This document shows, piece by piece, positions 15,261 through 24,430 of a DNA stretch of 64,000 bases. Below the pieces are notes generated by a model. The model searched no databases, was not told the origin of the DNA, and saw only the letters and a list, made by a program, of their open reading frames with translations. The translations under genes and the position numbers were made by a program. Numbering within the stretch: position 1 is the stretch's first letter; every line of letters starts with the position of its first letter. The stretch comes from Petralouisia muris (GTDB lineage Bacteria > Bacillota > Clostridia > Lachnospirales > Lachnospiraceae), in assembly GCF_004793545.1 (NCBI RefSeq), contig NZ_SRYA01000018.1, positions 27,744-91,743 of the forward strand, written 5' to 3'.

Positions 15261-17006
15261 ATGATTGAAATTGTTTGCAAAGACAGATTACAGGAAGAGA
15301 AAAAAGAAGAAAACATAAATCTGCCCAAGAATATTCGTCAGGTTGGGAGTCCCGGAGGAAGGCATAAAATTTACATAGAAGATTATGTGGATACTTATTT
15401 GAAGACCATAGCGGAAAAGAAAGAATCCTGTGCAGCAGTTTTTCTGGGAAAGAGCCAGATGGCCAAGGATATCCGCTATACGTTTATCAACGGCGCTCTC
15501 GAGTGCGGCAGCGGAGTGTTCCAGTGGGACAAGATCTGCCTGGACGACAGTTTCTGGAAATCTTTGGAAAAAGAAGAGAAAAAATATTTTCCGGACAGAG
15601 AAATTGTAGGATGGTTTTTGGGAAAAGAAGGACAGGCTATGGAACTGTCACCGGCAGTAGAGGCGGCACATCGAAAATATTTTTCCGGCAGGGACAAGGT
15701 TTTGATGCTGATGGATGTGTTGGAGGAGGAAGAAATATTTTTCATATATGACCAGGGCTATCTGCAGAAGCGGGAGAGCTATTACATTTATTATGAAAAA
15801 AATCTTCCCATGCAGGAATATATGATTCATAAAAGAGACGAAGAGCAGCGGCTGGAGGAGTTTGCGGCTCTAAAAGACAAGGAGCTGGGGATTGCAGGCG
15901 TCAGTATTCCGAAACCGGAGATCGGGAATGTTCAGAAAGAAACCAGAAATCTGGATCAAGAGAATATTCAGACAGGAACCGGAAATCTGGAACAAGAAGA
16001 CATTCAGACAGAAGCAGGACATTTGGAAGAAGAGGATATTCAGACAGAGACAGATCGTTTGGAAAAAAATAGTTTTGGAATAAAAACTCAGAACTCAGAA
16101 AGTGAAAATCTTCAGGACGAAATTCACTACCCGGAAAAAGGACATGCCAAGGAAAATATAGAGAATGCAGAAGAGAGCTCTCAGTCAAAGATAGAAGAAT
16201 TTCGAAAGCTTCACAAAGAACTGGAGACAGACGCTGGCAGCCAGGAGAAGATTTTTGCCAGGAGCAATTTGGAGGAACCGAAAACTCAGGCGGAGGAAGC
16301 GCTGGAATCTTATCGCAATATGATGCTTACAAGGCATGGGAAACAGGTGGAGAGGCAGAACCGGAGATTTCTTTATACGGCATCCTCTTTTTTTCTGGTG
16401 GCGGTCTGTGTTCTTGGCATCACAACCATTAATAATTACCGGAAAATGCAGGAGGTAGAAGATGTGCTGCATGTAATGCGAAGCGGTGAATCAAGTGAGA
16501 AGCGTTCAGAAAATCAGAACGGAGTGGTTGTGGAAAGTGTGGAGTCTCAGGTAACGCCTCTGGAGGAGGGACAGCAGACAGAGACTGGAAAAGAGCCGGA
16601 AGCAGGGAATACTCCGTCGGCTCAGGCGGAGGGAACCTCGTCAGAATCCGGCGATGCGCAGTCCGAAGCAGCAGCCCCTGCTTCAAACGATACACAGTCT
16701 GAAGATCCTGCGTCAGATCCCAACACCACACAATCTGAAGATCCTGCGTCAGATTCCAACAATGGGCAGTCCGAAGGGAATCCGGCCAATTCAGAGAATC
16801 CCCAGCCGGAAGAAGCCGCCCAGGAGCCTGCACAGGAAACTGCAGCGGAACAGCCCCGTTATTATACCGTTCAGCCTGGAGATACTCTGGCCTCTATCTG
16901 TATTAATATTTATCATAGCCGGGATATGATGAAAAAGGTATGCGAGGCCAACGGAATTGAAGATGGAGATAAAATTTATGCAGGACAGAAGCTTCTGCTT
17001 CCATAA
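15261..17006 (+). CDS. Single-pass membrane protein with C-terminal LysM domain
   Basis: 581 residues from the ATG after AGAGGTGAAAG. An N-terminal globular cytoplasmic domain (about 1-205) has AAVFLGK, the WFLGKEG turn and DKVLMLMDVLEEEEIFFIYD, faintly like a JAB/MPN fold. Then come about four units of a Glu/Gln repeat (NLEQEDIQTE type), a membrane segment near residues 373-393 (FLYTASSFFLVAVCVLGI), a long Ser/Pro/Glu/Gln linker with SEDPASD repeats, and a C-terminal LysM (YYTVQPGDTLASICINIY ... ANGIEDGDKIYAGQKLLLP). LysM binds peptidoglycan, so the protein spans membrane and wall. Role unknown. Confidence 0.85.
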   Translation: MIEIVCKDRLQEEKKEENINLPKNIRQVGSPGGRHKIYIEDYVDTYLKTIAEKKESCAAVFLGKSQMAKDIRYTFINGALECGSGVFQWDKICLDDSFWKSLEKEEKKYFPDREIVGWFLGKEGQAMELSPAVEAAHRKYFSGRDKVLMLMDVLEEEEIFFIYDQGYLQKRESYYIYYEKNLPMQEYMIHKRDEEQRLEEFAALKDKELGIAGVSIPKPEIGNVQKETRNLDQENIQTGTGNLEQEDIQTEAGHLEEEDIQTETDRLEKNSFGIKTQNSESENLQDEIHYPEKGHAKENIENAEESSQSKIEEFRKLHKELETDAGSQEKIFARSNLEEPKTQAEEALESYRNMMLTRHGKQVERQNRRFLYTASSFFLVAVCVLGITTINNYRKMQEVEDVLHVMRSGESSEKRSENQNGVVVESVESQVTPLEEGQQTETGKEPEAGNTPSAQAEGTSSESGDAQSEAAAPASNDTQSEDPASDPNTTQSEDPASDSNNGQSEGNPANSENPQPEEAAQEPAQETAAEQPRYYTVQPGDTLASICINIYHSRDMMKKVCEANGIEDGDKIYAGQKLLLP

Positions 17007-17077
17007 ATTTTCCAAAAGGCGTGCAATGTGCATCAGATTATGATATGATAGGAACTGATTTTAGTGGGAGTGAACTT

Positions 17078-17172
17078 GGGTGCAGCTTTGGCAGAGAAGC
17101 ATACTTGGTGAATGTATGGAAGGTACTTGGCGGGAGGAGTGCACGGAGGTGTAGTTTTGGCAGATAAAGCAT
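17078..17172 (+). repeat. Imperfect duplication around the start of the DUF5711-like gene
   Basis: GGTGCAGCTTTGGCAGAGAAGCATA (17079-17103) and GGTGTAGTTTTGGCAGATAAAGCATA (17149-17174 approx.) are near copies about 70 bases apart. The second holds the likely TTG start with GGAGGT before it; the first would code only a seven-codon peptide. Confidence 0.6.
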
Positions 17173-18359
17173 ACCGGGTAGTTAAATCGGATGTAGGGGT
17201 AAAATCAGATGTTGAGGGAATGCATGAGAAAATCCGCAAGCATCGAAGAAAAATTTTAAGATGGACAGCTTTTATTGTAATTGCAGCATTACTTACCGCG
17301 GCAGGGATTTACATTTACCTGCAGACCAGAACATATTCGGAATATGATGTGCTGAATTCTGTGAAGCGGGAGGATTCTCCCGGAACGCAGTATGACATAT
17401 TTCATGGAAATATTCTGAAATACAGCAGCGACGGCGCCTCTCTTGTGAATGCAAATAATAAGATTATCTGGAATCAGACGTATGAAATGCAGTCGCCAAT
17501 GACAGACTCCTGTGAAAATTATGTGGTAATTGCAGACAGGAAAGGCGACACCATTTATATTATGGATATTTCCGGACCCTGTGGAGAGATTAAGACCACA
17601 ATGCCCATTCAGCGGATTCAGGTGGCGAGTCAGGGAACAGTTGCAGTCCTGATGGAACAGGAGGGAACCGGATACATCCAGGTATATGATAAAGCGGGAA
17701 CTTTTTTGGCGGAAGGGGAAGTACACACAGAAAACAGCGGTTATCCGCTGGATCTTGCTATTTCCAATGATGGAAAGAAGCTGGCGGTTTCCCTGCTGGA
17801 TGTGAATGAGGGAAATGTGAAAACCACAGTTACTTTTTTTAATTTTGATACGGTAGGGCAGAATGAGATTGATAATATTGTAAGCCAATATTCTTATTCT
17901 GATATTGTGGTTCCCAAAGTAGAATTTCTGACAAATGATGTGATGGTTGCATTTGGGAGCAAACAAACGGTGATTTTTGAAGGCGCTCAGAAACCAAAGG
18001 TCAAAAAAGAAATGGAAGTGGAAAAGGAGATCCGAAGCATCTTTTATAATGAAGCCTATTTCGGATTTGTCTTTGACAACGAGAATCAGGAACAGTCTTA
18101 TCAGATGAAAATATATGATTTGCGGGGGGCGGAAGTGCTTACTGAGGAATTCCAGATGGAGTATGAGGAAATCGGATTTCTGGAAAATGACGAGATTTAT
18201 ATTCGAAATAATCTGGAATGCGCCATTTTTACTCTGCGGGGCATTCAGAAATTTCATGCAAATTTCGACCAAAATATCTGGAAAATTATGTCAACCGGCA
18301 GAATCCGGGATTATGTTTTTCTGATGGATGGCGAAACCCAGAGGGTCAGGCTGAAGTAG
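17157..18359 (+). CDS. Membrane-anchored beta-propeller-like protein (DUF5711-like)
   Basis: 400 residues if started at the TTG with GGAGGT six bases upstream; in-frame ATGs at 17112 and 17220 are alternatives with poorer sites. A basic N-terminus (KIRKHRRKILRW) and one membrane segment (about FIVIAALLTAAGIYIYL) precede a long extracellular region with repeated strand-turn elements (IIWNQTYEMQSP, NYVVIADRKGDTIYIMD, QGTVAVLMEQEGTGYIQVY, GKKLAVSLLDVN), as in propellers. This matches DUF5711 clostridial proteins as I remember them. It precedes a CvpA-family gene on the same strand by about 60 bases. Function unknown. Confidence 0.8.
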   Translation: MADKAYRVVKSDVGVKSDVEGMHEKIRKHRRKILRWTAFIVIAALLTAAGIYIYLQTRTYSEYDVLNSVKREDSPGTQYDIFHGNILKYSSDGASLVNANNKIIWNQTYEMQSPMTDSCENYVVIADRKGDTIYIMDISGPCGEIKTTMPIQRIQVASQGTVAVLMEQEGTGYIQVYDKAGTFLAEGEVHTENSGYPLDLAISNDGKKLAVSLLDVNEGNVKTTVTFFNFDTVGQNEIDNIVSQYSYSDIVVPKVEFLTNDVMVAFGSKQTVIFEGAQKPKVKKEMEVEKEIRSIFYNEAYFGFVFDNENQEQSYQMKIYDLRGAEVLTEEFQMEYEEIGFLENDEIYIRNNLECAIFTLRGIQKFHANFDQNIWKIMSTGRIRDYVFLMDGETQRVRLK

Positions 18360-18417
18360 GCGTGATTTGATTGGGCGGGGGAAAACAAAAGAACAGCTTA
18401 ATAGGAGTACAGGGAAC

Positions 18418-18951
18418 ATGGATATATTATTGATAACAGTGCTTGTGATTGTAGGCGGTTTTGGGCTGCATGGTTATATTCGGGGAATGGTAAGGATCAT
18501 TTTTTCTCTTGCAGCAGTTTTTATCACAATTATTCTGGCGTCTTTTGCCGCGCCTTATGCAGCGGAATTCTTGAAAAATCAGACCCCGTTGTATGAAGTT
18601 ATCCAGGAAAACAGCGGGTCCTATGAATGGATTGCAGAGCAGGCCGCAGACGCAGTGATTGAGAGAATTGCCTGGATTCTGGCTTTTCTTCTGATCAGTA
18701 TTCTGTTGGGAATTTTGATTCATACTTTGGATATCATTGCGAAGCTGCCGGGGATTGATACCATCAATCATGCAGGAGGGCTTGCAGTGGGGCTGGTGGA
18801 GGGCCTTGTTGTGGTCTGGATTCTGTTTCTGGTAATCACCCTGTGCCAGGGAAGCCAGTGGGGAGGTCAGATGATGGAGGAGATACAGAGTAATCCGTTG
18901 TTGGAACTGCTGTATGAAAATAATGTACTGGAGCAAATTTTTGACAAATGA
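18418..18951 (+). CDS. CvpA-family membrane protein
   Basis: 177 residues from MDILLITVLV after AGGAG; upstream codons in frame lack a ribosome site. Four hydrophobic segments, with HGYIRGMVRIIFS near the N-terminus and LPGIDTINHAGGLAVGLVEGLVVVW, the CvpA signature. The family is linked to colicin V production in E. coli and to membrane stress generally. Likely co-transcribed with the upstream DUF5711-like gene. Confidence 0.86.
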   Translation: MDILLITVLVIVGGFGLHGYIRGMVRIIFSLAAVFITIILASFAAPYAAEFLKNQTPLYEVIQENSGSYEWIAEQAADAVIERIAWILAFLLISILLGILIHTLDIIAKLPGIDTINHAGGLAVGLVEGLVVVWILFLVITLCQGSQWGGQMMEEIQSNPLLELLYENNVLEQIFDK

Positions 18952-19005
18952 TAATATTGTCTATGGGCTTTCATTTTTCAATGGAACTGAACTGTCTGGA
19001 AATCA

Positions 19006-19061
19006 GGAAAGGGCTTTCGGGAAATCTGCCATTTCTCGAAAGCTTTTTCCTGCGCTTTTTT
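19006..19061 (+). terminator. Terminator after cvpA-like gene
   Basis: GGAAAGGGCTTTCGGGAAAT / ATTTCTCGAAAGCTTTTTCC hairpin with a five-base loop, then TGCGCTTTTTT. A run of A follows, so it may also work on the other strand. Confidence 0.8.
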
Positions 19062-19234
19062 AAAAAAAATTAAATATGATGTCCTTATCCAAAAAAATTT
19101 TTCCATAAGTATAGCACAAACTGATTGGAACTGCAAAAATTTCCTGAATATGGTCGATAAAAATGGTTTCAAAGAATGGATAAGTCTGTTACAATAGGAT
19201 GAAAGAAAATGAAAGAAAGAATTTGGAGGCAGCT

Positions 19235-20008
19235 ATGATAAATGATATTACGATTGGGCCGCTGACCATTCATGTCTATGGAATTATGGTGGCAGTTGGT
19301 TATATGAGCGCATTGCTGATTAGTGAAAGACGTGCCAGGAAACAAGGGCTAGATTCTGATATTTTATTTGGTATTTTCTGGTGCGCAGTGCTTGGAGGAG
19401 CCGCAGGCAGTAAGCTTCTTTACTATACGGTAAGCTTTAAAGATGTGTTAAGAGATCCTTCTATTTTATTGAATTTTCAGAATGGATGGGTGGTTTATGG
19501 CGGGATTTTAGGCGGCGTGGCAGCCGGCTGGGGATACTGCCGGTTCAAGAAGGCAGATTTTCTCACTTATTTGGACTTGGTGCTTCCGGCGGTGGCTTTT
19601 GCCCAGGGCTGCGGACGGATCGGATGCTTTTTTGCCGGATGCTGTTATGGAAGGGAGACGGACTCCGTTTTCGGCATTCAATACTGGCAGTCGAATTATG
19701 CTCCCAATGGAGTAAAGCTGATTCCCACGCAAATCTATTCTAGTATCGGTGATTTCGCCATGGCATTTGTGCTGATGGCATATGCCAGGAAAGAACCGCA
19801 AAAGGGAAGAATTGCGGCAGGTTACTGTATCTTCTATAGTATAGGAAGATTCTTTATTGAAATGCTTCGGAACGATTACCGGGGAGCGTTTGGTTTTCTG
19901 TCTACCTCACAGCTCATTTCCATCCTCATTCTGGCAGTTGGGATTGGATTATTTGTATGGGCAGGGAAACAGACAGAGGAGAATAAGGAAACATGGACCG
20001 GGATCTGA
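19235..20008 (+). CDS. lgt: Prolipoprotein diacylglyceryl transferase
   Basis: 257 residues from the ATG after TTTGGAGGCAG; an in-frame ATG 12 codons earlier is weaker. Seven hydrophobic segments; hallmark residues in HVYGIM, the GGRIGCFF-like stretch CGRIGCFFAGCCYGRET (the Lgt signature), and FIEMLRNDYRG. It transfers diacylglyceryl from phosphatidylglycerol to the lipobox Cys of prolipoproteins, such as those coded at 9.4-10 kb and 43.3 kb here. Its end overlaps the start of the MATE gene by 16 bases. Confidence 0.96.
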   Translation: MINDITIGPLTIHVYGIMVAVGYMSALLISERRARKQGLDSDILFGIFWCAVLGGAAGSKLLYYTVSFKDVLRDPSILLNFQNGWVVYGGILGGVAAGWGYCRFKKADFLTYLDLVLPAVAFAQGCGRIGCFFAGCCYGRETDSVFGIQYWQSNYAPNGVKLIPTQIYSSIGDFAMAFVLMAYARKEPQKGRIAAGYCIFYSIGRFFIEMLRNDYRGAFGFLSTSQLISILILAVGIGLFVWAGKQTEENKETWTGI

Positions 20009-21315
20009 CCAAAGGGCCTGTAATGGCTTCTATGATGCGTTTTGCTGTTCCCATGATTCTGGGAAATTTGCTGCAGCAATGTTATAATATAGCAGATACA
20101 TTGATTGTAGGAAAATGTTTGGGCAGCCATGCATTGGCGGCTGTGGGCTCGTCTTTTACACTAATGACATTTTTAACCTCAATTTTATTAGGGCTGTGCA
20201 TGGGAAGCGGGGCTGTTTTTTCCATTCGGTTTGGGCAAAGGGACGAGGAGGGGCTGAAAGAGAGTATCTGCGCCTCCTTTGCGCTGGTGGCGGGCCTGGC
20301 AATATTTTTGAATCTTTCCGTATTCCTCTGTCTGGATGGGATCCGTATTCTTTTGCAGGTTCCGGCTGAGGTTTGGGGATTGATGCGGGAATATCTGTTT
20401 GTGATTTTCTGCGGGATTTTTGCGTCTTTTCTTTATAATTATTTTGCCGCTTTCCTGCGTGCGGTAGGAAATTCTGTGGCGCCGTTGATTTTTCTGGCGA
20501 TTTCTGCTGTTATAAATATTTTGCTGGATTTGTGTTTTGTCTTGTGGCTGAAACGGGGCGTGGCCGGGGCGGCAGAGGCAACTGTGATTGCCCAGTATAT
20601 TTCAGGGGTGGGAATAGCCGGATACACTCTGAGCAAATGTCCCCAGTTTCAGGGGCTTCGAAAATACTGGAGACTCCGTAAAAGCAGCATACAGGAGATT
20701 GCAGGCTTTTCCGTTCTGACCTGTGTGCAGCAATCTGTCATGAACCTTGGCATTCTGATGGTGCAGGGCCTGGTGAACAGCTTTGGCCCGGCGATTATGG
20801 CAGCATTTGCAGCGGCGGTGAAAATAGACGCTTTTGCCTATATGCCGGTGCAGGATTTTGGCAATGCGTTTTCTACATTTATTGCGCAGAATTACGGCGC
20901 GAAAGAAGAGGCAAGGATACGGAGCGGCTTAAAAGGCGCAGTGGCGTGTTCTATGATTTTTTGCATTCTGATATCCGCAGCAGTTTGCATCTTCGCAAGG
21001 CCTCTGATGGGAATATTTGTGGATGCCGATGAGGCAGCCATTATTCGAGAAGGAGTCCGGTATCTGCGGATTGAAGGGGCGTTCTATGCAGGGATTGGAT
21101 GTCTGTTCCTTTTGTACGGCCTGTACCGGGCATTGGGACGGCCTGGAATGTCTGTGGCGCTTACGGTGATTTCCCTGGGGACACGGGTGCTGCTGGCATA
21201 TCTGCTCTCAGCGCTTCCGGCCATTGGCGTAGTTGGAATCTGGTGGGCGATTCCCATTGGATGGTTTTTGGCGGATGCGGTGGGGATTATTTATTATATC
21301 AGGAAGATTGGATGA
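19993..21315 (+). CDS. MATE-family multidrug/sodium antiporter
   Basis: 440 residues, starting MDRDLTKGPVMASMMRFAVP after AAGGAAAC inside lgt. Twelve hydrophobic segments, with MILGNLLQQCYNIADTLIVGK and FGNAFSTFIAQNYGA in the two halves, typical of the DinF/NorM-like clostridial MATE branch. Exports cationic compounds using an ion gradient; the substrate cannot be predicted. Overlap with lgt suggests co-expression. Confidence 0.95.
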   Translation: MDRDLTKGPVMASMMRFAVPMILGNLLQQCYNIADTLIVGKCLGSHALAAVGSSFTLMTFLTSILLGLCMGSGAVFSIRFGQRDEEGLKESICASFALVAGLAIFLNLSVFLCLDGIRILLQVPAEVWGLMREYLFVIFCGIFASFLYNYFAAFLRAVGNSVAPLIFLAISAVINILLDLCFVLWLKRGVAGAAEATVIAQYISGVGIAGYTLSKCPQFQGLRKYWRLRKSSIQEIAGFSVLTCVQQSVMNLGILMVQGLVNSFGPAIMAAFAAAVKIDAFAYMPVQDFGNAFSTFIAQNYGAKEEARIRSGLKGAVACSMIFCILISAAVCIFARPLMGIFVDADEAAIIREGVRYLRIEGAFYAGIGCLFLLYGLYRALGRPGMSVALTVISLGTRVLLAYLLSALPAIGVVGIWWAIPIGWFLADAVGIIYYIRKIG

Positions 21316-21393
21316 TGTTGGTATCGGAATGTCCCGCGTCTGCCGATATAATTGTCAGAGAACGATTGTATCAGGCAGATGGGAGGAATCAGC

Positions 21394-22068
21394 ATGAATA
21401 TTATGAATCCGCAAACAGCAGTGACCAAGAGAAAAACGGGAGATCTGACCGTGGATATCACCCAGGTTATCCGGAATATTACTGGCACAGAGACGGACGA
21501 AAATAAGAAATCTGTTCTGCAGAAATTGCTGGAGCCGAAAGAAGTGGATAAAAACGAACGGGACGCCAGGAAAATATTGCAGATAGCCAAAAGGATAGCC
21601 AGAGGGGAATCGGTTTCGCCGGAAGAAAAAGAGCTGCTTAGGCGGTTGAATCCCCAGCTTGCCCAGATGGCAGAGCTTGCCAGAAAAGAGGGAGAACGGA
21701 TCAAACATGCCCTGAAGCAGGCTTCTTCCAAGGAAGAGCAGCAGACGATTATCGGGCAGGCGTATCAGCAGGTGGCAGCGGTAATGAAGAAAAATCCTCA
21801 GTTCGGAGAACTGTTGGGAGAAGCGGTAAAGGCGGCAATCAAGGATGTGCAGGAAGATCCGGCGGCAATGAATAAGCCAAAGGTCGAGCGCGCAGGGGGC
21901 GAAGAGGAATCAGCCAATCAACCAAAGGACCAGACTGTCATGGATGAGGCGCAAGCTATGAATCCCCTGGAAAAAGAGAAATCAGAAGCGGCAGATGACA
22001 GACAGGAAGAAATCTTAGAACAGTTTTATCCTGAGGAATGGGTGTCTATGCTGGATTGTAAAGGATGA
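21394..22068 (+). CDS. Hypothetical soluble helical protein
   Basis: 224 residues from the ATG after GGGAGGAA. No signal or membrane segment. Mostly helical and charged: VDITQVIRNITGTETDENK, then KILQIAKRIARGESVSPEEKELLRR and LARKEGERIKHALKQASSKEE, ending in an acidic disordered tail and LEQFYPEEWVSMLD. I do not recognise a family. It lies 78 bases after the MATE gene and just before the S10 promoter. Confidence 0.75.
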   Translation: MNIMNPQTAVTKRKTGDLTVDITQVIRNITGTETDENKKSVLQKLLEPKEVDKNERDARKILQIAKRIARGESVSPEEKELLRRLNPQLAQMAELARKEGERIKHALKQASSKEEQQTIIGQAYQQVAAVMKKNPQFGELLGEAVKAAIKDVQEDPAAMNKPKVERAGGEEESANQPKDQTVMDEAQAMNPLEKEKSEAADDRQEEILEQFYPEEWVSMLDCKG

Positions 22069-22102
22069 TGGACAGGTAAAAGCATAAAAATTAATTTAAT
22101 GC

Positions 22103-22131
22103 TTGCATTATGGACAATTATGTTTTATAAT
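22103..22131 (+). promoter_or_regulatory. Main promoter of the S10-spc ribosomal cluster
   Basis: TTGCAT (22103-22108), 17 bases, perfect TATAAT (22126-22131). The first gene (rpsJ) starts 232 bases further on, leaving a long leader. Confidence 0.8.
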
Positions 22132-22139
22132 AACAAATG

Positions 22140-22362
22140 CTGTGGCATGATAGCGATGAAGCGAGAGGTTGCTGCCTGAGTGCAGGCAGGTTTTTCCGTG
22201 GAGCGAATGTCAAGTTAGGAAACTGGCGACAAGTCACTGTATCACAACAGGAAATCTGCAAAAAGCAGAAATGCCGTGTGCAATGTCCAGGACACACACG
22301 GAGAAGTGTACAGTCACCGCTTGTCGTACTGAAGTAAAGTGCGAAAAGGAGGCGGCTTTTTT
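22140..22362 (+). promoter_or_regulatory. Structured leader RNA of the S10 operon
   Basis: About 220 untranslated bases with several stems: GCCTGAGTGCAGGC near the 5' end, CGACAAG (about 22227) with CTTGTCG (about 22320) closing a large domain reinforced by ACTGT/ACAGT, CTGC/GCAG, and an inner CCGTGTG/CACACGG hairpin. Ends at AAAAGGAGG before rpsJ. Ribosomal operons are often controlled by such leaders binding an operon protein; which one here is unknown. Confidence 0.6.
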
Positions 22363-22363
22363 T

Positions 22364-22681
22364 ATGGCAAGTCAAGTAATGAGAATCACACTGAAGGCAT
22401 ATGACCATCAGTTAGTGGATGCATCTGCAAAGAAGATTATCGAAACTGTAAAGAAAAATGGATCACAGGTGAGCGGACCGGTTCCACTTCCCACCAAGAA
22501 GGAAGTTGTTACAATTTTAAGGGCAGTTCACAAGTACAAGGATTCCAGAGAACAGTTTGAGCAGAGAACTCATAAGAGACTTATTGATATCATTACGCCT
22601 ACCCAGAAAACGGTAGATGCGTTATCCAGACTGGAAATGCCGGCAGGCGTTTACATTGATATCAAAATGAAGAATAAGTAA
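22364..22681 (+). CDS. rpsJ: 30S ribosomal protein S10
   Basis: 105 residues, [19 protein letters not shown], start after [30 protein letters not shown] and [19 protein letters not shown] are the conserved S10 core, which is also NusE and joins transcription antitermination complexes. First gene of the cluster, behind a long leader; 119 bases separate it from rplC. Confidence 0.98.
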   Translation: MASQVMRITLKAYDHQLVDASAKKIIETVKKNGSQVSGPVPLPTKKEVVTILRAVHKYKDSREQFEQRTHKRLIDIITPTQKTVDALSRLEMPAGVYIDIKMKNK

Positions 22682-22800
22682 TGGGTAACAATCCTGAAGG
22701 GTTCAATATAGAAGTATTGCAACTGTTCTAGGATGAACGGTTCCGCTGCCCCGGACAGGGTATGAATCGTTCCGCTGTAGAGTAAACAGGAGGGAAAGAA

Positions 22801-23478
22801 ATGAAGAAAGCGATTTTAGCTACAAAAGTCGGAATGACTCAAATCTTCAATACAGACGGCGCTCTGGTGCCGGTTACTGTATTACAGGCTGGTCCATGTG
22901 CTGTAACACAGATTAAGACAGTAGAAAACGATGGATACAGCGCAGTGCAGGTTGGTTTTGTTGATAAGAAAGAAAAAATTATTAACAGAGACGCCAACGG
23001 AAAAAAAGAAATCAGAAACAGACATGGTCTGACAAAGGCTGAGAAAGGGCACTTCGATAAGGCAGGCGTGTCAGGCAAGAGATTTTTAAAAGAATTTAAA
23101 TTTGAAAATGCTGCAGATTATAATCTGGCTGATGAAATCAAAGCAGATATTTTTGCAGAAGGCGATAAAGTTGATGCGACTGCAATCTCCAAAGGAAAAG
23201 GATTCCAGGGCGCAATCAAGAGACACGGCCAGCACAGAGGGCCTATGGCGCACGGTTCTAAATTCCATCGTCATCAGGGTTCTAACGGTGCATGTTCCAG
23301 TCCCAGCAAAGTGTTTAAAGGCAAAGGAATGCCAGGGCATATGGGTGCGGTAAAAGTAACGGTTCAGAATCTTGAGATTGTAAAAGTGGATGCTGAGAAG
23401 AATCTGCTTTTGGTAAAGGGCTCTGTTCCGGGACCGAAGAAGTCTCTGGTAACAATCAAAGAGACTGTAAAGCGGTAG
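22801..23478 (+). CDS. rplC: 50S ribosomal protein L3
   Basis: 225 residues, [16 protein letters not shown] after AGGAGGGAA. Contains the L3 signature region [21 protein letters not shown], whose loop reaches the peptidyl transferase centre, and [11 protein letters not shown] little longer than the usual 205-215 residues because of a central insertion ([15 protein letters not shown]). Confidence 0.98.
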   Translation: MKKAILATKVGMTQIFNTDGALVPVTVLQAGPCAVTQIKTVENDGYSAVQVGFVDKKEKIINRDANGKKEIRNRHGLTKAEKGHFDKAGVSGKRFLKEFKFENAADYNLADEIKADIFAEGDKVDATAISKGKGFQGAIKRHGQHRGPMAHGSKFHRHQGSNGACSSPSKVFKGKGMPGHMGAVKVTVQNLEIVKVDAEKNLLLVKGSVPGPKKSLVTIKETVKR

Positions 23479-23496
23479 TGAAAGGAGGACTTAACG

Positions 23497-24117
23497 ATGG
23501 CTAATGTAGCTATTTATAATATGGAAGGCAATGAAGTTGGAAGCCTTGAGCTGAATGATGCAGTGTTCGGCGTTGAAATTAACGAGCATCTTGTGCACAT
23601 GGCAGTTGTGCAGCAACTTGCAAACAAACGTCAGGGAACACAGAAAGCAAAGACACGTTCTGAAGTTTCCGGCGGCGGAAGAAAACCATGGAGACAAAAA
23701 GGAACCGGTCATGCAAGACAGGGCTCCATCCGCGCTCCCCAGTGGAAAGGCGGCGGCGTAGTATTTGCTCCGGTTCCAAGAGATTATTCCTTTAAAATGA
23801 ACAAGAAGGAAAAAAGGGCAGCGTTAAAGTCTGCGCTGACATCCAGAGTAAATGAAAGCAAATTCATCGTGTTAGAGGATTTAAGCCTGGATGAAATCAA
23901 AACAAAGAAATTCAAAGAGGTTTTAAATAACCTGAAAGTAAATAAGGCCCTTGTAGTATTGAAAGAGAGCAATCAGAACGTAGTATTGTCTGCAAGAAAT
24001 ATTCCTGCTGTTAAGACTACAGTAGCTAATTCTCTCAACGTATATGATATTTTGAAATATGACACCGTAGTCATCACAAAAGATGCGGTATCAGCAATCG
24101 AGGAGGTGTATGCATAA
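23497..24117 (+). CDS. rplD: 50S ribosomal protein L4
   Basis: 206 residues, start after [31 protein letters not shown] and [16 protein letters not shown] form the exit-tunnel loop. In proteobacteria L4 represses the S10 operon; whether it does so here through the leader is untested. The TAA stop overlaps the rplW start by one base (TAATG). Confidence 0.98.
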   Translation: MANVAIYNMEGNEVGSLELNDAVFGVEINEHLVHMAVVQQLANKRQGTQKAKTRSEVSGGGRKPWRQKGTGHARQGSIRAPQWKGGGVVFAPVPRDYSFKMNKKEKRAALKSALTSRVNESKFIVLEDLSLDEIKTKKFKEVLNNLKVNKALVVLKESNQNVVLSARNIPAVKTTVANSLNVYDILKYDTVVITKDAVSAIEEVYA

Positions 24118-24416
24118 TGGCAAACGTACAATATTATGACGTAATCCTCAAACCAGTAATCACTGAAAAGAGCATGAACCTTATGGGTGAGAAGAAATAT
24201 ACTTTTCTGGTTCATCCGGAAGCGAATAAGACCATGATTAAAGAAGCTGTTGAGAAAATGTTTGAGGGAACCAAGGTAAAGAAAGTGAATACTTTAAACA
24301 TTGGCGGCAAGAAGAAAAGAAGAGGGATGGTAGTTGGTAAGACTGCCAAGACCAAGAAAGCAATTGTCCAGTTAACAGAGGACAGCAAAGACATTGAAAT
24401 TTTTGCAGGCTTATAG
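24117..24416 (+). CDS. rplW: 50S ribosomal protein L23
   Basis: 99 residues, overlapping rplD by one base; ribosome site GAGGTG lies inside rpl[13 protein letters not shown] and [13 protein letters not shown] are typical. L23 sits at the tunnel exit and is the docking point for SRP and trigger factor. Confidence 0.98.
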   Translation: MANVQYYDVILKPVITEKSMNLMGEKKYTFLVHPEANKTMIKEAVEKMFEGTKVKKVNTLNIGGKKKRRGMVVGKTAKTKKAIVQLTEDSKDIEIFAGL

Positions 24417-24430
24417 AAAGGAGAAACATC

